A DNA stretch of 64,000 nucleotides from contig OW203744.1 of assembly GCA_934045075.1 (NCBI GenBank), positions 868,001-932,000 on the forward strand, read 5' to 3'. The notes under the pieces were generated by a model. That model saw only the letters and a program-made list of their open reading frames with translations, ran no database searches and had not been told where the DNA came from. The stretch comes from Yponomeuta sedellus. Its lineage: Eukaryota; Arthropoda; Insecta; Lepidoptera; Yponomeutidae. Shown piece after piece: positions 31,869 to 43,220 of this stretch. The translations under genes and the position numbers were made by a program. How positions within the stretch are numbered: the stretch's first letter is position 1; every line of letters starts with the position of its first letter.

Positions 31869-31880
31869 AACATAGAATGT

Positions 31881-32712
31881 GCCAAACACAATACCGTTTT
31901 CTTGTGATCCGCGGTCAGGTAAAAAATATTATTTCCGTGGCAGACGAGGCGGAGATAGTGTGACAATCTGACCAAATATTATGAACCTGGGTGAGAAGAG
32001 TTGGCCAGAAATAAAGAGGAGTGGAAATCTAAAAAAGATACCTTTGTCCAGTGGTACACAGTCATAGCTAATGCACAGTATAATGTTATTATTGGACTCT
32101 ATAGCCTGATCACTTGAATACAATAATGATGCACGCTGGCCGCTTAGTAAAGCGCTCGTAAAGCTTTAGTGTTGCCCTCGAGAAATGACTGAACTTTCCC
32201 GTCCATTAGCACACAATACGATCCCCGCATCGACGAAGCGCACCCAGCAACACGCGTCAATACAACGGAGGTGTCTCGCTGACAACATTAGCCTTCTTCT
32301 TCAAACTGATACCTGATTTATATAGTGGTACAGACCATTAGGCAAGGACGTGGAGGTCTTGAAAAACTGTATAATTCCTGAGAGCGTTAATAGGCACTGG
32401 ATCGGAAGAGATACTCAGCAAAGAATGGCTGTAGGTTGAACAGAGAGCTACGTAAGGCCAAAAGACCACATCTTCACATTCGTGCACTTGACATTAAGGG
32501 CGGCTTTGCAAAAGTGCACACGTTGCCCTGCTGTAGATTGTACCTCCAGGTCACAATTTGGTTCTTCGACCTGGACAGAAGTGTCACATAATTACGCAAG
32601 TATCAGCATTTACTTTTTGTTAATAATCCTGGATTTGTAAGGCAATCGCTCAGTATTGGAATCCTCGAAATCTCAGGTAACATTGACCTTTGCATCTACT
32701 TAATGAGATTAT
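31881..32712. other. unassigned sequence
   Basis: No repeat ends or credible frames recognised. Confidence 0.35.
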
Positions 32713-32950
32713 TTATACAGCGTCCAGTGGCAACTTGACAACACTAGATGGGTGAAGGGAGCGCTCAAACGCTGCAGTTCCTGGGTTTTTAGATAGTATA
32801 GGCTTCCCAGCACCTATACCATATTGATAGCCTAGTCGGCTAAGCCCACAGGAAAGAGTAGTCAATACGTGCGGCGCCAACCAAGCCGCGGGTTTCCTCA
32901 CGATGTTCTCCTTCAGAGTTAGCGCGTGTGGGATTGCTATGTAACATAAA
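32713..32950 (-). repeat. SINE-like repeat (family D)
   Basis: Shares cagcacctataccatattga, gtagtcaatacgtg, ggtttcctcacgatgttctc and cttcagagttagcg with the more complete copy at 42690-42985. The tRNA-like head is missing here. Confidence 0.55.
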
Positions 32951-33589
32951 AGGTAACTACTAATAATTACATTTGCTAATCACTTTTTATGTTATTAATT
33001 GCTTTTTTCATCGTCATTAAATATTATACGTCTCTATCTTAATATTGATGTTGCTATCTGTATTTCTAGTCGCTCACTTAGTAATTTAGTCGCACGTCTA
33101 GAATTTTAATATCTGAAATGGATTTATCACAACCCACTTTATGTAAGCACGTTCTGCATTTTATTATTAATCAATATTCGTTGTTGGTTTAATTAATTTT
33201 TCGCTTACTCAAACTCAGACTCAAGTTATTAAAACAGTATACCACCATCAGTCGCAAGGTTTTTTTATTCTATCGTTTTATAATCCCCCGTTTATTCAAT
33301 CATCCAAACTCGAACCTTCGTAAATGAAAGGAAATGAAAAAGGCAACGCAAACTTGTCGTGCCCCAAACAACACGAAGCCACATGTCGAATCTCCCACGA
33401 AACTTTCCCCGGCCCAAAAGAAAAATAGGCCTTGTCAATTCAAATCTGTGAATGATGACGAAATATGTGAAACACGAACATGACATGCTGACAATCTATC
33501 TATGTTGGCACACATTTCGTGGACATTTCGGATTTTGACAATGCTCGGCTAAACAGACAATGGCCAATTATGGCACGCTTCATAATCAA
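32951..33589. other. unassigned AT-rich sequence
   Basis: Nothing recognised; one 64-codon minus frame at 33292-33486 without resemblance. Confidence 0.35.
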
Positions 33590-33960
33590 CATCTTATTAT
33601 GTCCCCATCGAGGGGCACGGGTCTCTTTCCTAAGGGAGGTATAGGCCATACTCCGCCACGGGGCTTGGTGGAGGCTTGCAAGACTAGTGGCTGGTCTTAC
33701 TGTCAGAAGTTTTCAAGCCCTACGGCCTCTGACTTGGATTAACGACTGCCATCTATCGACGGCAGCCGGCACCAACTGCTTAGCGTGCCTTGCGAAGCAC
33801 GGAACCGCTCGGAAAAATGCCACTAGCGCTAACGCTAGTGGCATTTTTCCGATGACTAATCATAGAAGGTCACCCATCCACGCACTGAACGCGCCCTATG
33901 TTGCCTAACCTTCGTGGTCGTTTAAGATCACTGAGGTAGCCGGGGCTACGAGCGATTCGC
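33590..33960 (-). repeat. family Y repeat with internal perfect hairpin
   Basis: Family Y blocks (ggccatactccgccacgg, ccttgcgaagcacggaaccg) are present. At about 33810-33851 the cggaaaaatgccactagcg block is followed by its exact complement around a 4-base loop, unlike other copies, which carry it once. Confidence 0.65.
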
Positions 33961-34079
33961 TGAGTAATACCCACGCTTAATACTGGGTTAACGCAAAAAA
34001 ATTGAGTTTCGGAAATTCGCTAAACCATCTTGCAATCAAGATCTTCCTGTTTTTTTACGTAGCCTACGTCCTTACGTAA

Positions 34080-34480
34080 ACGTCCCACTGCAGGGCATTG
34101 GCCTACTCTCAGAGAGAGAGTAGGGGTTATTTACCATGCGTGCCCACCACGGATTAGCGGTAGGATTGTGTGGGCGTTATGATTATTATTTTAAGTTGTC
34201 ACTTTAATTCGGCCATACAAATGTGAACGATAATAATTGTCTTTAGACATTTGACCAGAATGACAAATAATGTTATGTTACACAACAGACAGAAAAACCA
34301 GATATGATCACGAAAACAGGACTCACTAAATCCCGATTTCTTGTACACCACAACAACGAAAAAAACTGTTAATCAACTGCTAACAGCTTTTGTCTTTTGG
34401 GTTCCGTAGTCAACAAGTTTTTGGAGTTTTCTTGGCCATTTTTCTCCAAAATGATCTAGTTTTTGAAATGGGCACCTAAT
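34080..34480. repeat. family Z fragment and start of a family X copy
   Basis: 34080-34165 carries gtcccactgcagggcattgg and ctctcagagagagag; 34420-34600 carries the family X ctccaaaatgatctagtttt and gaataaac blocks. The middle is unassigned. Confidence 0.5.
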
Positions 34481-34794
34481 TTAACGTTCATTACCCTTTG
34501 AAGTCCTTACATAAGAAACGAAAACCATTGCTATTTTCAAGGATTTAGAAGGTACGGTCGCAGTTCCTGTGCTATTTGAATAAACATTTTTGAATTTAAT
34601 ATTTTTTATATAATGAACAATACTGCAGAAACGTTCAAAATTGAGGTATTTAATTAACATATAGGTAACTAAAAAGGAAACAATCACGGCTAAATAGGCT
34701 TCACCACTTAAATAAAAATAGACCATCTTATACAAGGAAAACTTCGTACAAATTCCATTGAAAATTACTTTGGTGGAATCGGAATCGGTCAGGT

Positions 34795-35030
34795 GCGAGA
34801 TGGGCGACCGTTCCGTGACTACAGCTAGTGGCATTTTCCACATGGGCAGTCAGAGACCACATGAGCGGCTTGATACCTTCTGACAGCAAGGCCAGCCACT
34901 GCCTTACAATCCTCCACCGATTCGGACTTGGCCCCGGTGGTGGAGTATCGCCTAATCTTAGGAAGGAAGAAGCAGGAAGATACCCGTGCCCCAACAGTGG
35001 GGACATACAAGGGTCGATATCGATGGTTAG
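34795..35030 (+). repeat. family Y repeat
   Basis: gactacagctagtggcattt, cagcaaggccagccactgcc and ccccaacagtggggacatac in family order, ending near cgatatcgatgg. Confidence 0.65.
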
Positions 35031-35139
35031 GGATGGTAGCTCCAGCCAAGTTTTTCCCTTCTTTCTCCTTCTTCTCAGAGAGAACGGACGATACGGTGCT
35101 AAATAAATAAAATATAGCAAAAATAAAAAATTACGAAAC

Positions 35140-35241
35140 TTAATGTTTCATTGATCTAATAAACAGACAAGCCTTAATGTTTCATTGATCTAAACAGTCA
35201 GACCTTGATGTTTCATTGATCTAAACATTCAGGCCTTTTCC
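35140..35241 (+). repeat. short tandem repeat, three units
   Basis: Three copies of about 32-38 bp built on atgtttcattgatctaa plus acagwcagrcctt. Confidence 0.75.
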
Positions 35242-35461
35242 CTTCTGGTGATGACATTACAAGCCGCAGCGGTTCTTCCGTTTGTTTCCCTGTCTACGCT
35301 GTGCTCCAGTGTCTATGTTTCGTGTTCTACTGAAAGAGTTGGCTCCAGGCCAAGCCAGTCTGAATCAATTACGTTACCCGGAGTTCAGTAACTCTTTATC
35401 GCGTAAACCTGTTGTGCTCTTGTTGCTACACGATAAAATTAATGTGTTATTCTGAACACTA

Positions 35462-36755
35462 CGAGGGGAGGTCCAAAAGTTCGTGGAATGGAGGGGAAGG
35501 AGTGGGGATAGGGGCGCTCGCTTAGTGTCATACGGTTAAGGGACTCATAATTAGTATATACATTAGGTTTCAGCCCTATCGGGTCATTCGTTTAAGAACA
35601 CTCGCCTGCTTAACAAGTCAATCCGGAAGAAAACTGAAACAATGGAGAAAATTGAACACCGCGCTGTCATAAAGTTCCTTACGAAGCAAGGAAAGGACGC
35701 TCAAGCCATTTTGAATGAAATGGGAACCGTTTATGGAGAGCAGTGCCCCAGTAAATCCATGATTTACAAGTTGCATGGTCTGTTTAAATATGGTCGGGAG
35801 TCGATTGAAGACGACCCCCGCTCAGGAAGGCCAGTTGAGGCCACCACATCAGACATCGTCGAAAAAGTGGAAAAAATTGTACTCGAAGACAGTCGTTTGA
35901 AGAAAAAACAGTTATCTGCATTAGTTGGAGTATCAGATACCACCATTTTGCGAATCCTACATTATCACCTGGGTATGACAAAAGTCAGTGCAAGATGGGT
36001 ACCGAGAATGCTCACGCCGCTTCAGAAACAGCAGCGCGTCGATGCGTCAAAACAGTTTTTGGAGTTGTGTGGAGACGAACCTGCACAAATTTTGGAGCGG
36101 ATTCTTACTGGAGATGAAACATGGGTTCATCACTTTGAACCTGAGTCCAAACAAGAGTCTATGCAATGGCATAAAAAGGGGACACCACCGCCGAAGAAAT
36201 TCAAAGTGTCGGAGTCGGCTGGAAAGTTGATGGCAACTGTTTTTTGGGATTGTGAGGGGATACTACTCATTGATTACAAAGAAAAGGGAAGAACCATAAC
36301 CGGAGAATACTACGCATCAATATTAGAAAATTTGAAGGAGGCCATCAAGGAAAAACGTCGAGGAAAATTGACCAAGGGTGTGTTGCTCTTGCAAGACAAC
36401 GCGCCGGTTCACAAGAGCAGAGTTGCAATGGCTGCTCTGCACACGCATGGCTTCGAATCACTAGTCCACCCACCCTACAGTCCAGACCTGGCTCCAAGTA
36501 ATTTTTATTTGTTCCCAAATTTAAAAAAGGACTTAAGGGGAAGGAAATTTTCCGACGATAATGAGGTAAAGGAGGCAATTTTGGGTAATTTTGAGGCAAA
36601 AGACAAAAAATATTTTTATGATGGTTTAGAAAAATTAATTAATAGATCTAATAAATGTATTATGCTTAAGGGATTATATTGAAAAGGAAAAATAGATTTA
36701 TTGTTTTATTTTATTTATAACCCCTTCATTCCACGAACTTTTGGACCTCCCCTCG
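35462..36755 (+). mobile_element. full-length mariner element (1294 bp)
   Basis: Flanked by TA at 35460-35461 and 36756-36757. The terminal inverted repeats begin CGAGGGGAGGTCCAAAAGTT and are near-identical for about 35 bp. It carries a single uninterrupted transposase frame of standard length. There are no nested insertions. Confidence 0.95.
35642..36682 (+). CDS. mariner transposase, intact frame but third catalytic residue Asn
   Basis: 346 codons, the usual mariner length. The N-terminal ~110 residues form the two helix-turn-helix DNA-binding units, followed by the linker RWVPRML (118-124). The catalytic motifs are TGDETW (D158), LLQDNAPVHKS (D252) and YSPDLAPSNFYLF. The residue that should be the third Asp, 34 residues after D252, is Asn287 (codon AAT at 36500-36502; Asp would be GAT). 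The nested mariner at 812-1768 has Asp there. Human SETMAR carries the same Asp-to-Asn change in its mariner-derived domain and has lost normal excision. I infer that this copy can bind its ends but is strongly impaired in cutting. No stops or frameshifts. Confidence 0.95.
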   Translation: MEKIEHRAVIKFLTKQGKDAQAILNEMGTVYGEQCPSKSMIYKLHGLFKYGRESIEDDPRSGRPVEATTSDIVEKVEKIVLEDSRLKKKQLSALVGVSDTTILRILHYHLGMTKVSARWVPRMLTPLQKQQRVDASKQFLELCGDEPAQILERILTGDETWVHHFEPESKQESMQWHKKGTPPPKKFKVSESAGKLMATVFWDCEGILLIDYKEKGRTITGEYYASILENLKEAIKEKRRGKLTKGVLLLQDNAPVHKSRVAMAALHTHGFESLVHPPYSPDLAPSNFYLFPNLKKDLRGRKFSDDNEVKEAILGNFEAKDKKYFYDGLEKLINRSNKCIMLKGLY

Positions 36756-36757
36756 TA

Positions 36758-37564
36758 CAAGCTAATCACTTAAGGGGAAAAGCATGGGCACGGTTTTGGA
36801 AGACATACCCTTGTTTTCCAGCAAAGTCAGGTTTGCTTATTGATGGCAATCATGGAATCTTATCATACGTATAGGTAGCAACTGATGTATTATATTTAAG
36901 ATGACATGTGGAAAAGATGGTCAGCGTGGAGTTCTTTTCCCTCTGCCTTTTTCACCACTACACTAGCGGTCCGAAGGCAGCGAGTTACATTTTACATTGT
37001 ACGTTAACATTCAGCCAACAGAATGTAATTTCTTTACGTTGAAATAAAAAAAAAATCATTTGATTTGAGAGAACTTAACAAACCCAAATTGCCTGAGCAG
37101 AAGCTCAGGCAATTTGGATAGAAACCGATAGAAATCGGTGGCAGGCTATATATTGACGGTCGTATTTATAGAAAGACAATCTAAAGCGCTCCCTGGAGTC
37201 AGTTTATTCAATCTGTGGTTACGTTTTTTCTCTGTGAAATCTCTACCAAAGACTATTTTAGTAAGGGTTTTTTTTTGTGTTTTAAGGTTATAAATAAAGC
37301 CCACCGCCGTCGACACTTCAGCACACATTCCCAACTGCGGGATTTTCAAATAGCGAAATTACTTCAGAGCGTTTTGCCACATTGTCGATTTCTTTCTGTG
37401 CCTCTCCACTATGGGAGAAAAGTCGTCCACTCTGCGTATTCCCTTTTTGCCAATCGAACCATTTGTGAGATATAGATAATGTATTAACTTGCGAAAGAAA
37501 ATCGCGCGAAAATAGTTCCCCAATCAAAATTCGTCAGAAAAAAATCGAGGCGATATTATTCGCA
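36758..37564. other. unassigned sequence with a perfect hairpin
   Basis: At about 37083-37116, 15-bp perfect arms (ccaaattgcctgagc) surround a 4-base loop. No coding. Confidence 0.4.
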
Positions 37565-38304
37565 ATGCGTAGTCCCCAACGAGAGGCACGGGTCTCTTCC
37601 CTGAGGAAGGTATAGGCCATACTTAATGCGTGCTAAGACTTAAAGCTCTAGTCCGTTCTTAAGGGCACATTTTGCTACTAATAATATTTACTATGGTTCT
37701 CACCCCACCTACATCATTGTTGTCGCACAATCGACGGAACGGCGATCTTTACACCCGTGCACCCTGCGCCTTGACAATACGAGGGACTTTGCAATAACAT
37801 TTTATGTAAGCGGGACCGGCTGTCGAATGTACGAATAAAATCCAAAGCGCAAAGTGCTCTAGCGGTACTGGAATTGTTTATGAACCAACATTTTATAGGT
37901 TCACGTTGGCTTGTAAATCTAAACGTCTCTATTTCATTAGCTGGCATTTTACAGCGTCTATATTGACTGAGCGTTAAGGAGTCTAGTGTACAAATTATTT
38001 ACCGGTTTTCATTACCATAGATGACAAGCGAAAAGCTGTTAGAAAGCTGTGTAAAAACGTAGGGATTAAGGGGCATAGTCAAGTGTTGGTTCAAGAGCTC
38101 AAACATCTTAATACAGTAATACAAGCTCTATACGTTAATGCTCTTAAAATTATTAGGGATGTTTCACTTAAAAGTTTGGGGTGAATGTTTTGATATGAAG
38201 TCATTTGAGTTTATTTTTTCTTTTTTTCTTTCCATGGATTTTTGATTAAACAACACTTGCTCAGGCCAAGGATCAAGTCGTTGGACTTCTTAGTTCGAAA
38301 TTAA
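37565..38304. other. unassigned; short family Y fragment at left
   Basis: 37565-37625 carries gtctcttccctgaggaaggt and aggccatact. The rest is unrecognised. Confidence 0.35.
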
Positions 38305-38580
38305 ATAAAAAGGATTAATTCATAGTAGCACAGAAACTGTAGCCTAATGAACGTTACATGTCAAACTAGGTGTCCATTTCAATATCTACATAATTTTGCA
38401 GAAAATGGGCAAAAAAAAAACTCCAAACTGTCATTTAAAAGTCCTTAATTAACAGAGTTTACATAATTATTATAAAATATAGAACTCATGCCCCGTACCG
38501 GCTTTTATTCCAGGCATCATTGTCATCTAAATAATCCTTTATGTAACCGTAGCCCTTTTTGGAACAAAGTGTATTAACAC
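38305..38580 (-). repeat. family X repeat
   Basis: Blocks matching 26525-26830 in the same order, with catttcaatatctacataat and ggcttttattccaggcatca. Confidence 0.6.
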
Positions 38581-38660
38581 ATTTTTGATTTAATAAAAAC
38601 AAAATCAATTGTAGAATGTGGATAACGGAGCTGGAATTGTACACAACTATTTCTTTTTTC

Positions 38661-38822
38661 GTTCAAGTTATCTGGTAAAGACACAGTGTATTTTAGTTTC
38701 TTGTCCTTAATAAAGAAATAACTATATTTTATTTACACTCAAGTTATCTGTTAAAGACACAGGGTATATTTGTTTCTTGTTCCTAATAAAGAAAATACAT
38801 AAATAATGGTGTCCGTCCTAGC
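38661..38822 (+). repeat. 86-bp tandem duplication
   Basis: tcaagttatctg begins at 38663 and 38749. Both units continue taaagacacag and end tttcttg(t)tcctaataaag. Confidence 0.7.
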
Positions 38823-39018
38823 AAAACAAAGTGTGTAGTTGTAAGTCGAAGGAGAATGTAATACGCATAAGGCTGGTAACTAAACCAAATGAGACTTCGT
38901 TGAGCTTCCGTGACCTCAATAAGTGAATTTCACGTGACGTCACGACGTGGTACGTAGGTATGATAATATTGACGATACTTTAATAGATAATATGACAACA
39001 TTTACAACGACATACCTA

Positions 39019-39267
39019 ATTAAAACTGTTTTTATACGGATTTATGTTCGTTTATTACATTTTTACAATTTTCCGACGTTTCGGCACTTATTCAGGTGCC
39101 GTAGTCTCGGATGACTGAGGTGACAGGCGTCTTTTAGAAAGCATTAACGGTTAGTTTACTACCCTCGGCAAAAAGGGTGCCACGGCACCTTAAAAAAGTG
39201 CCGAAACGTCGGAAAATTGTAAAAAATGTAATAAACGAGCATAAATCCGTATAAAAACAGTTTTAAT
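39019..39267. mobile_element. Tc1/mariner-like MITE with 71-bp inverted arms
   Basis: TA flanks at 39017-39018 and 39268-39269. The arms begin attaaaactgtttttatacg and match over about 71 bp with one substitution and one indel. The arms include cgacgtttcggcact, also seen near 42998 and 54770. No coding. Confidence 0.8.
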
Positions 39268-39309
39268 TATGTCTAGTGCTGGTGTTAACCTTCGAAAATA
39301 CTATAACGA

Positions 39310-39820
39310 CATACCTATTAACGCGAGAACAGACCTTTTCAGATAATTATTTCAAATTCTGCTTGCACCAACGCTACCTTTAAGGCACTGCGTTGTGCTA
39401 ACTAGTGCCACCAATGAAAAAAAAATAACTTATGTTATAATACGTTTTAATCTTAGTGAACATGAGAAATCTTACCATCTGTGACAATATTTTTAGTCTA
39501 GAAACTAGGATCAATAGACTAAAACTTTAATCGCCTTAAAACTTGAAGCCAACGCACTTATGACACGATGTATGCCGATGTCGCTACAAATATTTTTCCC
39601 CTTTTCTGTGGTCTTTCCTTGTCATTTACAATTAAATACCTACATGGATATAGAACTCTTTCTCCCACGCAAAAAGTAAAAACGTTTATTTCCATTTAAA
39701 GTGTAATACAGACGTGAACAAGAAGTTTTCTTATCTTAAAATGTACATAAATCTGGGATCGACATTGCCACTAGGTTACAACCTGTCTCGCGGGGACCTG
39801 ATTAGACCAAAAAACTTAAA
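39310..39820. other. unassigned AT-rich sequence
   Basis: Nothing recognised. Confidence 0.35.
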
Positions 39821-39831
39821 AAGGTACATTT

Positions 39832-39913
39832 ATACTATTTTATTGTTAATGCACTAACCCGTGCTAAGGACAAATTTAAAAACCTATTTAGAAACCTATT
39901 TTATTTATTTATT
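39832..39913 (-). mobile_element. fold-back SINE family, 82-bp tail copy
   Basis: Flanked by an 11-bp duplication aaggtacattt (39821-39831 and 39914-39924). On the minus strand it consists of the family tail only, with a duplicated aaataggttt at its 5' side. Confidence 0.8.
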
Positions 39914-40009
39914 AAGGTACATTTGCTCTGTTCTCTGATTTTCCTGGTGTAGATAATATAAGTATTAAAAACTAAACAAGCAAAAAGTATTAAAAATATT
40001 ATGAATATG

Positions 40010-40215
40010 ACGACCTCGGTGGCGGGTTCAATCCCCGGCCGGGTCTAACAAGGAAACGAACTTTTCTAGTTTTTCTCGGGTCTTGGATGTTATCAATGTA
40101 TTTATTGTATTAAATCAAGTCGAGTTAGCACTTGTAACACAAGTCATTTAGTTGTACTTAGTATGGGGCTAACGACATCTGTGTAATATGTCCATCAATA
40201 TTTATTAATTACTAG
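40010..40215 (+). mobile_element. tRNA-derived SINE (family B), internally deleted head
   Basis: gacctcggtggcgggttcaa joins the A-box start directly to the B box, then the family body to aatatttattaatt. Confidence 0.7.
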
Positions 40216-40590
40216 CTGACCAAGCGAACTTCGTACCGCCTACAGTCGATTCTTTTATTTTTTTATTATTTTTCTCTCCGTAAAAACCATCCTCGTACTT
40301 AAAAACCTATTTATCATTCCAAACCTATCGCCCATTGGCTCAATTGGTAGAGCGCTGGCACGGATAGCCAGAGGTTGCGGGTTCGAATCCCGGCATGGGT
40401 GAAATTTTTACCCTCTAAATAGGTTTTTAAATTTGTTCCTTAGCACGGGTTAGTGCATTAAAAATAAAAATAGTATAACCATCCTCGTACATCAAGGAAT
40501 ATTCTAAAAAAGAATTAGCGAAATCGGTTTACGAGATTTGCGCTTACCAACACATTCAGCGATTCATTTTTATATTTTAGATTATTATTA
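40216..40590 (-). mobile_element. CTAG-ended (Helitron-like) repeat, interrupted
   Basis: On the minus strand it ends ggtcagctag followed by T and starts near tctaaaatataaaaatgaat, a Helitron-like arrangement. It contains aaatcggtt, gcgcttaccaacacattcag and accatcctcgtac. A fold-back SINE (40299-40477) splits it. Sister copies at 45150 and 55929. Confidence 0.55.
40299..40477 (+). mobile_element. fold-back tRNA-SINE, copy with deleted left arm
   Basis: Flanked by a 13-bp duplication accatcctcgtac (40286-40298, 40478-40490). Begins with the family 5' end ttaaaaacctattta but jumps directly to the sense head (ggctcaattggtagagc, ggttcgaatcccgg) and the full tail. Confidence 0.9.
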
Positions 40591-41069
40591 ATGAAAAACG
40601 CTTCCAAACAGTCTCAGATTCCCTCCGTCCCTAAAGCCATAATATCACTTGCTGGTGAATTATTGCGGCAATCATTACGCACGTCGCGAGACTCACGATC
40701 CAAAATAATGTCTGTCAATCAATCCCGCGTAGGGACGTCCAAAGCAAAACCGGAAAATTTCCCCTCCTTTTCGGCTTTAAATTCCGAAGACCTCTCGCGC
40801 TCAGTGTCCCAAATATAGCCCCATTCGAAGTGAAACAAAACGGCTGTCAGTGCCGGCCTCTCCCGGATTTAGCCTGGCCAGCTGTGCACCAGAGCATCGA
40901 TCGCGCCTCCAGGAACCAGGTCACATCGGGACCTCCCGCCCTACTCTGAAACATTCCGAGTTTTTACCGTCCTCTACAAATTCCATCTTACATCATCACC
41001 ATAATCATTACCTCATCATTATTAATTTAAAACAGTTCTTCTTTTTAGAATAAACAGTTCTTGGTTTTA

Positions 41070-41230
41070 GAATAAAATAAATAAATATTCATGGACATAT
41101 TACACAGATCTCGTTAGCCCTATATTAAGTACAACTGACATGAATGAGTTATAGTTGCTAACGCGACGACCAATCGTATAATAATACAAAAAATACATAG
41201 ATAACATCCAAGACCCGAGACAAACTACAA
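41070..41230 (-). mobile_element. tRNA-SINE family B, truncated
   Basis: Body only: attcatggacatattacaca, agatctcgttagccctatat and catccaagacccgagacaaa. The tRNA head is missing. Confidence 0.65.
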
Positions 41231-41339
41231 ATTAAAGTGAGTAAAATAATTTGATTAATGTAATTTTTTATTCAGACACAGAAAATTTCTAACTTGTATT
41301 TCTGCCAAACTGCACAATAGTTTGTTGGCAGATTTATTT

Positions 41340-41514
41340 ATCTCTTTACAACACTCTGTACGTAATACAGAGAGTGTTGTAAAGGGTTCGAAATTTCACT
41401 GATGCAGGTGAGTCGCCCAATAGCTTAGTTGGAAGAGCGCTGGCACGGATAGCCAGAGGTCGCGGGTTCGAATCCCGGCATGGGTGGAATTTCAGCCTCT
41501 AAATAGGTTTTTTA
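41340..41514 (-). mobile_element. fold-back tRNA-SINE family, single-arm copy
   Basis: Flanked by a 10-bp duplication agatttattt (41330-41339, 41515-41524). The plus strand shows one tRNA-like head. The left end holds an extra 17-bp hairpin (acaacactctgtac / gtaatacagagagtgttgt). Confidence 0.85.
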
Positions 41515-41649
41515 AGATTTATTTTGTTTTTCAAAAGACACGCGAGCTAGCCGAATCCTGGCCTTAAATTTAACAATAGTTTTCGATGGTTATTTTCATG
41601 GTCACGACTTAGGAGATTATTACACTCGATAGCAGTTAGTAATTACTTG

Positions 41650-42022
41650 TAACTAACAATCTTTCGTGCGAGGAATAAACATCTATAATCCTGGTATACT
41701 GGGCAGCATCAGACTATTCATCCCGGATAATTACTTGCGCTGCGGTCGGCGCCGGCACCTGCTGTTCGCGCAGCTCTCGCAGCGCACGCGCCGCGCCAGC
41801 AACGCGCCCACGGCTAGGGCCCTTGCCCTGCTCAATAAGTTTTTAAACGATGTCCAACATGTCGATATTTTTGTTGACTCAATGTCATATATTGTAGTTA
41901 ATTTAAGATTACACTTATGTAGTTAATTTTTGTGTGAAATATTTAAGTAACATTAAGAGCGTTTTGGTTTAGCTGTAAGTTCTTATTGTATATATCAAAT
42001 AAATAAATAAATAAATAAATGT
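41650..42022 (+). pseudogene. non-LTR retrotransposon 3' end with (AAAT)n tail
   Basis: A plus-strand frame (IPDNYLRCGRRRHLLFAQL, then a NAPTARALALLNKFLNDV block) resembles the end of R1/Jockey-type ORF2 proteins, then a 3' UTR closes in an aaataaataaataaata tail at about 41998. The GC-rich coding patch in AT-rich surroundings and the 5' truncation fit a LINE insertion. Confidence 0.65.
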
Positions 42023-42689
42023 CTGCCACAGACTAAAGCCTACGCATCAAAAAGTAAAAAATTAAAAGTATTTTATTCGTAAAACATGAGTACATGATGT
42101 TGGAGTTGTGACATAATGAGTCCTATGCATGTTTTGCCTTAATAGGCATACGAAATTCGAGAAGGAATCTTGAAAGGAAACAGACTTTATATTGAAAAAT
42201 TAAAACAGATAAACCTTCGACGCAATGGCAAATCCTGACGATTCTAATAGTCGTAACTGCTAAATTAGTATGGTATTTGACTGTTGCACGATTGGAATCG
42301 CTCTGGATTTAATGCGCATAATGAGGCCCCTGCAGTGAGAAGAAAGAAGGCATGCATGGTGGTCGCTGGATCGTACGAATCGAAAGTAGGGCTCTTCCGA
42401 AAGCAGCGGACCCTGACGATTGGAGCTGGTAAGCTTGTAAGGTATTGTGCTAAGCTGATTTATAGTCTCGCCTCGCGAAAAACGGGGGGTTCTCCTTTGT
42501 TGAGGTCCCGTTTAGGGATGACGGCCTCGTAACGCTAATCCCCTCAATTTCTGAGTAATATTAAAAACGAGTTTTTAATTTAATCTTACAGTATGTAAAT
42601 GTTATGGTGGCGGGTTTAACACGCTTAGGAATGCATTAAAGCTTACAACACAACGCAGAAATTTGTGGCATCTTCACTCACACTGCTGA
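42023..42689. other. unassigned sequence
   Basis: No recognisable family; one 82-codon frame (42284-42532) without resemblance. Confidence 0.3.
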
Positions 42690-42985
42690 AGTGCCTGGGA
42701 CATGGTTTCAGATGGTGTTGGCTTGTCCAGCACCTATACCATCCTGACAGCTTAGTCGGCCTAGGCCACAAGAAAGACTAGTCAATACGTGTGGAGCCAA
42801 CCCTGCCACGGGTTTCCTCACGATGTTTTCCTTCACAGTTAGCGTGTGGTATCGCGACTACAGATTCGCAAATGTACGTAACTTTGAAATTAAAGGCACT
42901 CCTTGGTACATGCTCGCAGTGGGGATAGAACCTGGATCTCTCGCTTGCGAGAGTCCAATGTTCTACCCACCGAGCTACTAACGTA
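42690..42985 (-). mobile_element. tRNA-derived SINE (family D)
   Basis: The minus-strand head gtagctcggtgggtagaaca (A box) and caggttctatccccac (B box) lead into a body with gtgaggaaacccgtggc and ggtataggtgctggacaagc. It is the more complete relative of 32713-32950. Confidence 0.7.
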
Positions 42986-42997
42986 ATTACCTTATTT

Positions 42998-43220
42998 CCC
43001 GACGTTTCGGCAGCGATACAGTTGCCGTGGTCTCGGGTAGACTGAAGTGGCGAGTACAGTCAATTATTGTGGGTGGTCACTTTTAATTTTTCGCAGCTGG
43101 TAGACACATAATTACGTTTAATTTATTACTTTTTACCTAATAAATAATTGCGATTAGACCCACATGCCGGGATCTAAACCAGGACCACTAGAATATGAAA
43201 CTACTACCGATTGAAGTAGA
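42998..43220. repeat. cgacgtttcggc-type repeat and decayed tRNA-like SINE
   Basis: 42998-43060 shares cccgacgtttcggcagc and gtggtctcgggtagact with 54770-54810. 43145-43220 read on the minus strand has a degenerate B box (tggtttagatcccgg). Confidence 0.45.

Noticed and set aside
37083..37116. Rho-independent-type terminator hairpin
   Set aside because: The sequence is eukaryotic, lacks a T run and has no gene upstream.
41666..41926. Candidate host exon in a GC-rich patch
   Set aside because: The encoded end, 3' UTR and (AAAT)n tail match a 5'-truncated non-LTR element better.
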